DNA of 64,000 nucleotides from Desulfuromonas sp. (lineage in GTDB: Bacteria; Desulfobacterota; Desulfuromonadia; Desulfuromonadales; Geopsychrobacteraceae). Shown one piece after another: positions 43,148 to 51,320 of the stretch; the stretch's first letter is position 1, and each line of letters starts with the position of its first letter. The notes beneath the pieces are model-generated. The model was not told the DNA's origin, searched no databases, and worked only from the letters and a program-made list of their open reading frames with translations. The position numbers were made by a program, and so were the translations under genes. The stretch spans positions 1 to 64,000 of the forward strand of contig PKUC01000022.1 of assembly GCA_002868865.1 (NCBI GenBank). The letters run 5' to 3'.

Positions 43148-44967
43148 AAACCGAACTGCGCCTACACGGACACATTGATGACACCATCGAATATTTTGCG
43201 ACCGCCGCAAGCCAATCGACGGACCTGCACCACTTTTATCAGAAAAAAGAGCGGAAGCTGCGCTTTTTTGCCCCCGGAAACGAATTCATCCTGACAGAAG
43301 AGGGTATCCACCATTGCGGCAATGGCGGCACATTCTGCGAGTATATGTTCGGGGTCGATCAACCGCTGTCCGATCTGGCCAAAGAGGATGTCCGCAACCG
43401 CCTGGTCCTGTACGGGACACACTACAATAACGGCCAGCTCTGCTTTTCGGACAATACGGACACAACCCAAACCTACGAGCAGATATTTTTCGAAGGGAAC
43501 GCCGTCAGCAACAATTTTTTCTTTCTGAGCGGCCCACTCGACAGCGCCCTGGAGCAACAGCAGAAGTTCTGTCTCAAATTCCTCGGAAAAGCCCTGAAGC
43601 GCACCGATCGGATCAGCGAAAAAGACGACACCCTGCTGATCAGCAGCCTTCTGGGGCCTCTGCCTCCGAGCTGCACCCTGTATGTTTTTCGCCTGATCAA
43701 CAAACACCACCTGCGATATCAGGAACACTTTGCCGAGCTCTACAGCCGTCACCGTTCTATCCCGGACGACAAGTTTGCCGACCTTCAAAACCTGGCCGAC
43801 GAACTCGGCATCGACCAGTATCAACAGGAACGGATCCGCATCGATGTCATGTACAAACACCCGGACAACCGCCCGATCGTCAACGACTACAAAAAGGTCC
43901 TGATCGACTGTAATCGTCAGGGATATACCGACAAGGCACAACGGACCCGACTGAATCGGCTCAAAACACTTTCTGTCCGCAATAAGATTCCGGCGGCCCT
44001 GTTTTACGCTCTGGACGACATGCTCGCCGTCGACCAGCAGGAAGAGCAATCCACCAGCAACGACATTTCGACTGCCAAGCAAATCCTGGGGGCCCTGTTC
44101 CAGGGCGACGCGGCGCAACCAGCCTCCATCAGCAACACAGACATGGTCAGCCTGCTGCTGGCCAAACGCTACGCCAGTCAAAATCGTGATCATGTTTTTG
44201 AAGAACTGCTCCTCGAAACGGGCAAGACCTGCGATGAAAAAATCCGCGACGGCGCGGATCTGAGCCTGCTTGAAACCTTCTCGGCAATCATCACATTTTT
44301 CGACCGCTACGATAGCGCATCAGCCCATATCGGCCAACTGGCCTTTATGGAGAACTTTCAGCTCACCGAAGAACAGATCCGAAGCCTGCTCGGCAACAGG
44401 GATGCCTTCAACGAGTTGCAGACCGGCCTCTTCGATGACCTCTTCTTTCGCGACATCCTGCAGAATAAATACCTCGGCAGGTTCGGCAGACGCAAAATGG
44501 GCCTGCTACGCACGGGACTGCAGGATATCGAGGCGCAGCGCCTCACTGCAACCCAACTGTCACAGCAGATCGGTGCGATCAGTAGCGACGAACGCCTCTA
44601 CCAAAGCGTCTTCAATCTGGCGAAAGAACGCATCCGCAACTTTTACTCGGGCTACAGCTCCAACGAAGAGCAGAGCAAGCTGTTAAAGGAGATCAACACC
44701 GAGCTGCGCAGTCAGGACGTCATCTCTCAAGACATCCCCCTGCAGCTGTTTCGCGACGTGATCCTCAACATCAAAACAGAAGCGATCTACATCCACAACA
44801 TGCTCCCTAAAATCACCTTCACCAAGGACCGGGCCATGCGCGAAGATTTTCTGGCCAACAGCGGTCTCGATCGGTTTTATGTCGAAGAACTGGAACGGGA
44901 ATATTTCACTCTGAACAAGCTCGATCCCGAAGATCTGGCCCAGCTCAGAGCAGGGGCGGACACTTAA
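43144..44967 (+). CDS. conserved uncharacterised protein (possibly the family annotated as TIGR04442)
   Basis: 607-aa ORF overlapping the previous gene by 4 nt; no catalytic motif recognised. Confidence 0.75.
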   Translation: MKTELRLHGHIDDTIEYFATAASQSTDLHHFYQKKERKLRFFAPGNEFILTEEGIHHCGNGGTFCEYMFGVDQPLSDLAKEDVRNRLVLYGTHYNNGQLCFSDNTDTTQTYEQIFFEGNAVSNNFFFLSGPLDSALEQQQKFCLKFLGKALKRTDRISEKDDTLLISSLLGPLPPSCTLYVFRLINKHHLRYQEHFAELYSRHRSIPDDKFADLQNLADELGIDQYQQERIRIDVMYKHPDNRPIVNDYKKVLIDCNRQGYTDKAQRTRLNRLKTLSVRNKIPAALFYALDDMLAVDQQEEQSTSNDISTAKQILGALFQGDAAQPASISNTDMVSLLLAKRYASQNRDHVFEELLLETGKTCDEKIRDGADLSLLETFSAIITFFDRYDSASAHIGQLAFMENFQLTEEQIRSLLGNRDAFNELQTGLFDDLFFRDILQNKYLGRFGRRKMGLLRTGLQDIEAQRLTATQLSQQIGAISSDERLYQSVFNLAKERIRNFYSGYSSNEEQSKLLKEINTELRSQDVISQDIPLQLFRDVILNIKTEAIYIHNMLPKITFTKDRAMREDFLANSGLDRFYVEELEREYFTLNKLDPEDLAQLRAGADT

Positions 44968-44983
44968 AGAGAACGAGGCACCG

Positions 44984-47047
44984 ATGCCGACAGACAGCGT
45001 TCAACAACTCCGCAATATCGGAATCATCTCCCATATCGACGCCGGCAAAACCACGGTGTCGGAGCGAATTCTGTTTTACACCGGAGAGATCCATAAGATG
45101 GGTGAGGTCCACGACGGCATGGCCGTCATGGATTGGATGGATCAGGAGCAGGAGCGCGGCATCACGATCACCGCAACCACCACCAGCTGTCGTTGGAAAG
45201 AATACAACATCAACCTGATCGACACCCCGGGACACATCGACTTCACCATCGAGGTTGAACGCTCACTGCGCGCCCTTGATGGCGCAGTTGCAATCTTCAG
45301 CGCGGTCGAAGGTGTCCAACCTCAGAGTGAATCTGTCTGGAGGCAAGCCAGCCGCTACAACGTCCCACGGCTCTGCCTGATCAACAAGATGGACCGGATC
45401 GGCGCCAATTATCGCGCAACCGTAGAGGACATCTCCGAAAAACTTCAGGCCCGCCCCGTGCTGCTGCAGATCCCTCTCGGGGAAGAGGGCGCCTTCACCG
45501 GCGTCATCGATCTGCTTGAAAACCAACTGGTGCGCTTCAATGATGAAGATCAGGGCCAGAGCCCGACACCGGAACCCGTCCCGGCAGACTATCTCGAAGA
45601 GGTACAACATGCGCGCGAAGCGCTGATCGAATGCGCTGCCGACTTCGACGACAGCATCCTGAGCGACGTCCTCGACAACAATCCCATCGACACCCCACGT
45701 ATCGTCAGCGCCCTGCGGCGGGGCACCATCGCCTGTCAGATCTTTCCGGTCCTGCTCGGGTCAGCGCTGCGCAACAAGGGGATACAGCCACTCCTCGATG
45801 CCATCGGCAGCCTCTTGCCGTCCCCACTGGACACCCCACCTGCCGCAGCACTCCACCTGCAGTCCAACGCGCCGCATCAGGTCCACACCGATCCGGCACA
45901 ACCTCTCTGCGCGCTGGCGTTCAAGGTTCTCGCCGATGAAGGTCGCAAGCTGACCTATCTGCGGATCTACTCCGGCAGCGTCGCTCCGGGCGATACCATC
46001 TGGAACAGCAGGACCGGTCAGCCGGAAAAACTGGCACGACTGTTTCGGATGCATTCCCACAAACGTGAACGGATCGGACAGGCGTTCGCCGGCGATATCG
46101 TCACCGCAACCGGACTCAAACATGTCCTCACCGGCGATACCCTCTACGACGAAAAACTCCCCCTGCGATTGGCCGGGCTGGACGCACCGGAACCGGTCGT
46201 CTCGTTAGCCGTCGAACCCAAGACTGTGGATGACCGTGACCGGCTGATGCCGGCCCTTGAAAAACTGCAGTGGGAAGATCCCACCTTCAAAGTCAAGGAA
46301 GACGTCGACACCGGCCAGACCCTCTTAAGCGGCATGGGCGAGCTTCACCTGGAGATCATCACCGAACGCCTGCGCAGCGATTTTAACGTCGGGGTCACCA
46401 TCGGCCGTCCTCAGGTTGTTTTTCGAGAGACCATACAAGCGGTCGGCACCATAACCGAACATTTTGAAAAAGAGATTGACGGCAAGCACCATCAGGCCGA
46501 AATCTCCCTGAAAATCTCTCCCCTGCCACGCAAAGCAGGTCGTCAGATAACGGTCAACACCAGCGTCACCGGCAATCTCCCGGAAGACCTGCAAACATGG
46601 CTCTGCGCACAACTCGACAACGCCTGCCAATCGGGCGTTATCGCCGGATACCCGCTCACCGACCTGCAGATCGAGGTCTGTGCATTACCGTACGACGCGG
46701 GACGCACCAGCGAGCTCGGCCTCAGCGCGGCCATCAACAAAGCGATCACCGATGTGGTCCGCAGCGCACAACCGACCCTGCTCGAGCCGATCATGCGGCT
46801 GGAGCTCGTTGCTCCTCCGGACTATACCGGACGGGTGATGGGCACCCTGCAACAGAAACGGGGTCAAATCGAAGGAGTGGTCTCTCATCCGGGACAAGAC
46901 ATCATCCGCGGCACCATCCCGCTGTTTGAGATGTTCGGCTACATGACCGAGTTACGCAGTGCCACCAAAGGACAGGGCAGCTTCACCATGGAATTCTCAC
47001 ACTTCGACCAGGCACCGTCCGAAACCCTCCAGCGTTTCGGGCTGTAA
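44984..47047 (+). CDS. divergent elongation factor G-like GTPase
   Basis: NIGIISHIDAGKTTVSERILFYTG; DTPGHIDFTIEVERSLRALDGAVAIFSAVEGV; NKMD; domain III-V EF-G fold, divergent domain IV. Confidence 0.9.
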   Translation: MPTDSVQQLRNIGIISHIDAGKTTVSERILFYTGEIHKMGEVHDGMAVMDWMDQEQERGITITATTTSCRWKEYNINLIDTPGHIDFTIEVERSLRALDGAVAIFSAVEGVQPQSESVWRQASRYNVPRLCLINKMDRIGANYRATVEDISEKLQARPVLLQIPLGEEGAFTGVIDLLENQLVRFNDEDQGQSPTPEPVPADYLEEVQHAREALIECAADFDDSILSDVLDNNPIDTPRIVSALRRGTIACQIFPVLLGSALRNKGIQPLLDAIGSLLPSPLDTPPAAALHLQSNAPHQVHTDPAQPLCALAFKVLADEGRKLTYLRIYSGSVAPGDTIWNSRTGQPEKLARLFRMHSHKRERIGQAFAGDIVTATGLKHVLTGDTLYDEKLPLRLAGLDAPEPVVSLAVEPKTVDDRDRLMPALEKLQWEDPTFKVKEDVDTGQTLLSGMGELHLEIITERLRSDFNVGVTIGRPQVVFRETIQAVGTITEHFEKEIDGKHHQAEISLKISPLPRKAGRQITVNTSVTGNLPEDLQTWLCAQLDNACQSGVIAGYPLTDLQIEVCALPYDAGRTSELGLSAAINKAITDVVRSAQPTLLEPIMRLELVAPPDYTGRVMGTLQQKRGQIEGVVSHPGQDIIRGTIPLFEMFGYMTELRSATKGQGSFTMEFSHFDQAPSETLQRFGL

Positions 47048-47256
47048 GCCCTTTCCGTTTTCTCGGAAAATCACCTCCAGCACAGGATACTCACAGCACT
47101 GTGGCTTTGAACAGTTTGGGTATGTTTTTTCGGGAGGATCATTTTACGGGCTGTGACGTTTTAAAGAACTGGGGCATGGGCTAGGATAGGTTCAAACGAT
47201 GGTTGTGAAAGACCACACAGCAACAAAACAGAAACCTCCCTTGATAAAACTCTTTG

Positions 47257-47293
47257 ACCCCGTGATTAGCCTCCTGATCACGGGGTATTTTTT
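47257..47293 (+). terminator. intrinsic terminator after EF-G-like gene
   Basis: CCCCGTGAT-loop-ATCACGGGGTATTTTTT. Confidence 0.8.
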
Positions 47294-50042
47294 ATCTGGC
47301 GGGGTTCTCTCCGACCGGCAAGGTAAAACGGACTGTCGTGCCACGGCCGAATTCGCTCTCCACTCCGATCGTCCCTCCGTGGGATTCGATGATGTTCTTG
47401 ACAATCGACATTCCCAGCCCCAGTCCCTGCTTTGCCGTCAGGGACGTATCGGCACGATAGAACTGCTCAAACATTCTGCTGCACTGCTCCGGGGTCATGC
47501 CGATCCCCTGATCCTGTACTTCAATCGCAATCTCATCGTTTAAAGCCTGGTAACGGACCTGTATCTGTGAGCCTTCAGCAGAGAACTTGACAGCATTCAC
47601 CAGCAGGTTCTCCATGACCTGGACAATTTTCCCTTCGTCGACCATAAGCGCCACCGGCGCAGACGGAAGGCTCAGGGTGAAGTCATGGTTCTTTGACTCA
47701 AGGCGATATTGCCTGATCAGATCAGTCAGGCCCGGAGACAGATCACACCAGCACTTCTCCACATGGATGACCCGCCCCGAATCGACGCGACTGATATTCA
47801 ACAGATCATCGATAATGCGTTCCAACACCTGTGATTTGTCGTGGATAATCGAGAGGAACTCGACCTGTTGCTGCTCATCGAAGCTCTTTTCATTCATCAG
47901 CAGTTCAGCGTATCCCATGACCGATGCCAGCGGGGTGCGCAGTTCATGTGCCGCAGTGGAGATGAACGAGCTCTTCATCCGATCCAATTCACGTTCGCGA
48001 CTGATATCGCGAAACAGAGTAATAACACCAGATCGCATCTCCTCTAGGCCGCGGACCAGTGAAGACTTCATCTGAATGACACGCGTGACCTGTTCGCAAT
48101 CTCCCGGGATCTCGAAAGAGTAAACGCCCCGCTCCTCGCCACGGTGAATCGCATGCAGATAATCGGACAGACCCTGATCGGCAATCAAGCTCGATACCGG
48201 TTGCAGGTAGGCCTCGGCCAGGGATCGACCAAACATCTTTTCGGCGGAGGAGCTCATCAGCACCACCCGGTCGCCCATATCGGTAAAGACCAATCCGTCG
48301 GCAACCGACCGCAGCATCGCTTCAATCCGCTTGCGAGCCTCCTCGGCTTCACTCAACGCCAGCTGGAGGGACTCTTCAGCCTGCTTTCGGACAACGGTCT
48401 CCCAGGCGAGATCCGCCAGACGCTGAACCACGGAAACATCTGCCTCAACATAGTCCGTTTTTTTATTGCCCACCCCCAGAACGGCAACTATTTTGTCACC
48501 ACGAAAGACCGGCACCACCAGCTCGCGAACCACGGGGACATGGCCTTCCGGCAATCCTTTTTTATGCGGCAGCGAGGAATAATCGTTGTGGATCACGGGT
48601 CGCCGCTGTCGAACGCAATCGACCCAGACCCCCGCCTTGGAAAAGGGATAATGGGTCTCGGATACAGCACCGGCACACTGGCCCTGCAGTGTTCTGGTCG
48701 ACCAGGTCCGCAACGCCATACTCTCTTCGTCGGCAGCGACAAAATGACAAAAACCGACCTCGCTGGCGGTTAATTTCTCCGCCTCATCGAGAAACCACTG
48801 CATCAACTCGGTTATCGTGTGACTGGAAGCGTAGTCGATCAATGCCAACTGAGCGCGTTGTAAATCCTGTTCACGTTTGCGTTCGGTATTATCGCGAACG
48901 ATCCCGACGGCATGCCATTCTCCCGCCCGTGAAACCCGCGCCAGAGACAATTCCACCGGGAATTCGTGACCGTCCTTGTGCACTGCGGTCATTTCGACGG
49001 TGGTGCCAACAAGCTGCCCCGTCCCGGTCCGGAAGAATGTCTCCAACGCTTCCGCCGCAGAAGCATGATAACGTTGGGGCGCCAGCAACTGATGCAGATC
49101 AACACCGGTCGCTTCATCGCGGCTGTAACCGAACACGCGAACAGCGGCGGGATTCCAGAACGACACCTTCCCTTCGGTATCGATCATCACGATCGCTTCA
49201 TTGGCGGTGTGGGTAATCGCCCGGTAATATTCATTGAGCTGCTGGCGATCCCCTTCTGCCGCCTTACGGTCGGAGATATCCTGAACGTAGCCCGCCATCC
49301 GCACGGGTCGGTTCTGCGCATCGCGCTGCACACTGCCGCGATTCCGTATCCAGACAACATTCCCGTTCTTATGATACATCCGGCACTCGACATCGAACCG
49401 ACACTCATTCTTCAGGTGACGCTGCAAAACCGTCATGAATTGTGATCGGTCCTCTTCGAGAACCAGCATTTCCCACTGACTGATCGTCTGGGCAATCTCG
49501 GCATCACCGTAACCCAAGATTTGAGAGATTCGCGGCGACCACCACATATCGTCACGATCCACGTCGGGCCAATCCCATATGCCGGCACCCGAACCGCGGA
49601 CCGCCAGATCGAAGCGTTCTTCACTGAGCTCCAGATTTCTGAGAGCCTGACGGTGCTCCCGTTCGGTCTTTTTTTCCGCAATGGCTCTGGGCACAACCAC
49701 AGTCAGACGCGCAAGGTTGGTCTTTAGAACATAGTCGCTCACCCCCGCCTTGAGTGACTCGATCGCCATCTCTTCACCCATCGCGCCGGTGACGAGAACC
49801 ACCGGCAGCATCTCATCCCGTTGCCGCACCGCCTCGAGGGCTTCGACACCGCTGAAATCGGGCAGCGAATAGTCTGTCAGGACAATATCGAACGACTGTT
49901 CAGCAAGCGCTGTGCTAAAGGCCGCTTTGTCGGAAACCCAAGTCAGCTCAAACCGGAAATCCGCCTTTTTTAGCGCATAACGGACCAGTTCAGCATCATT
50001 CGGGCTATCTTCAAGATGAAGTATTTTCAACATTTCAGACAT
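47292..50042 (-). CDS. REC-PAS-PAS-GAF-PAS hybrid sensor histidine kinase
   Basis: N-terminal receiver IVLTDYSLPDFSG; PAS motifs; H-box STAAHELRTPLASVMGYAELL; GLGLGMSIVKNIIESHGGTI. Confidence 0.93.
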   Translation of the reverse strand: MSEMLKILHLEDSPNDAELVRYALKKADFRFELTWVSDKAAFSTALAEQSFDIVLTDYSLPDFSGVEALEAVRQRDEMLPVVLVTGAMGEEMAIESLKAGVSDYVLKTNLARLTVVVPRAIAEKKTEREHRQALRNLELSEERFDLAVRGSGAGIWDWPDVDRDDMWWSPRISQILGYGDAEIAQTISQWEMLVLEEDRSQFMTVLQRHLKNECRFDVECRMYHKNGNVVWIRNRGSVQRDAQNRPVRMAGYVQDISDRKAAEGDRQQLNEYYRAITHTANEAIVMIDTEGKVSFWNPAAVRVFGYSRDEATGVDLHQLLAPQRYHASAAEALETFFRTGTGQLVGTTVEMTAVHKDGHEFPVELSLARVSRAGEWHAVGIVRDNTERKREQDLQRAQLALIDYASSHTITELMQWFLDEAEKLTASEVGFCHFVAADEESMALRTWSTRTLQGQCAGAVSETHYPFSKAGVWVDCVRQRRPVIHNDYSSLPHKKGLPEGHVPVVRELVVPVFRGDKIVAVLGVGNKKTDYVEADVSVVQRLADLAWETVVRKQAEESLQLALSEAEEARKRIEAMLRSVADGLVFTDMGDRVVLMSSSAEKMFGRSLAEAYLQPVSSLIADQGLSDYLHAIHRGEERGVYSFEIPGDCEQVTRVIQMKSSLVRGLEEMRSGVITLFRDISRERELDRMKSSFISTAAHELRTPLASVMGYAELLMNEKSFDEQQQVEFLSIIHDKSQVLERIIDDLLNISRVDSGRVIHVEKCWCDLSPGLTDLIRQYRLESKNHDFTLSLPSAPVALMVDEGKIVQVMENLLVNAVKFSAEGSQIQVRYQALNDEIAIEVQDQGIGMTPEQCSRMFEQFYRADTSLTAKQGLGLGMSIVKNIIESHGGTIGVESEFGRGTTVRFTLPVGENPAR

Positions 50043-50101
50043 AATAGTCCTTCAGTACGCCACGTTGATCACTGTCGTGCAACCGGACGTTCACAGCAGC
50101 A

Positions 50102-50248
50102 CTATTTCGCAATCGGCGCTTCGCTGGTAAGAATCCAGTAAACGCCGATATTCATCACCGCCTTGGTAAAATCATAAAACCGGACCGGCTTGCGTACATA
50201 ACTGTTGGCCCCCTCAGCGTAAATCGCTTCGATATCGTTGGATCGTCT
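50102..50248 (-). pseudogene. remnant of a small response regulator (C-terminal end only)
   Basis: Minus-strand reading frame RRSNDIEAIYAEGANSYVRKPVRFYDFTKAVMNIGVYWILTSEAPIAK*, no start codon, in-frame TGA immediately upstream; resembles the Rcp-type receiver C-terminus. Confidence 0.7.
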
Positions 50249-50350
50249 TCAGGCAGTGTTCATTTTCCTCCGGCTGAGCGATCCGTGACACCGCCATCAG
50301 TGCCAGAACAGGGCAAAACAGACCAAGACAAAAAGACGGGAAATCAGGTG

Positions 50351-50376
50351 CAAAAAAAATCCGCCTTAACGGCGGA
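50351..50376 (-). terminator. intrinsic terminator overlapping the stop of the MshEN-REC gene
   Basis: Minus strand CCGCC-GTTAA-GGCGG followed by ATTTTTTTTG. Confidence 0.7.
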
Positions 50377-51310
50377 CCTGATTCTGCGATACCTGCATCA
50401 GATCGAGCAGGGCCTCAACTTCGCCGTGCAGCGGAGACAGCACCGGAGCTCCCTGGCGGCCAGTGTGCTCTCCGCGATAGACGAGGGCAAAAACCCGCGC
50501 GACACGGGCGATCAGCAGTTCAAGATTGATTGGCTTGGAGATAAAGTCGGCAAACCCCATATTCAATAGTGAAACTTCCTCATCCCGTGTAGCTTTTGAG
50601 GAAAAACCGATCACCGGAATGGACCTTGTATCGGGATTTTTTCTGAGCACCCGGAACATCTCGCGGCCATCCATGCCAACCATAACAGTTTCGGTGATAA
50701 TCAACTGCGGTTCGTGCTTGAGAACCGCCGCAAGTCCCATCTTTGCACTGCTGGCTTCGACCACACGGTAGCCTTCGCGGCGCAGAGCCAAAGCCGACGA
50801 CAGGCGGATCTTTTCCTTATCCTCAACCAGAACGATCGTGCCCATGCTCTCCGGCGCATTCTGGGTGCTTTCGAGATAATGGTAACGGATCCCGGCAAGA
50901 ATCTCGCTGGGGGTCGCGACCCAGGGCACAACATCAAGCGACGTGGAAAAGGCAATGCGGTCAACGATCTCCAGGTCGAGGGGATTGGCCATCGCCAGGT
51001 TCAGGCGCCTGTTATTACGACTGATCGGATAGACCAGACGCTGAATCGCGGTGTGGATGTCAACAAGCTCACGCAATTGTGGATCGCGGGGCTGATCCGC
51101 CAGCGGCGGAACAGGACGGATATTGAACTGGGTCGCCAGCACCAGAGCGATGTCCTTGTCGCAGACGACACCCATCTCCTGCAGAATTTCACCGAGCTTC
51201 TTTTTCGATACCTTCTGTCGCGCCAGGGCGTCGGCAAGATTAACCCGTTTCAGCACCCCTGCTTCGACCAGCAGGTCACCCATCTGCCTTTTTCGAGCCG
51301 ATTTCGTCAT
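50366..51310 (-). CDS. MshEN (GspE N-terminal-like) domain protein with C-terminal receiver domain
   Basis: QMGDLLVEAGVLKRVNLADALARQ and KLGEILQEMGVVCDKDIALVLATQ repeats; receiver TIVLVEDKEKIR...IITETVMVGMDG...FISKPINLELL. Confidence 0.88.
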   Translation of the reverse strand: MTKSARKRQMGDLLVEAGVLKRVNLADALARQKVSKKKLGEILQEMGVVCDKDIALVLATQFNIRPVPPLADQPRDPQLRELVDIHTAIQRLVYPISRNNRRLNLAMANPLDLEIVDRIAFSTSLDVVPWVATPSEILAGIRYHYLESTQNAPESMGTIVLVEDKEKIRLSSALALRREGYRVVEASSAKMGLAAVLKHEPQLIITETVMVGMDGREMFRVLRKNPDTRSIPVIGFSSKATRDEEVSLLNMGFADFISKPINLELLIARVARVFALVYRGEHTGRQGAPVLSPLHGEVEALLDLMQVSQNQVRR

Positions 51311-51320
51311 CGTAGCTCCA

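Noticed and set aside
43162-44193. 343-aa minus-strand ORF antisense to the 607-aa protein
   Set aside because: Low-complexity hydrophobic mirror translation; the plus-strand gene overlaps neighbours in operon fashion and is the better model.
47048-47256. Possible small RNA or ORF downstream of the EF-G gene
   Set aside because: No promoter, structure or ORF strong enough to support a call beyond the terminator.
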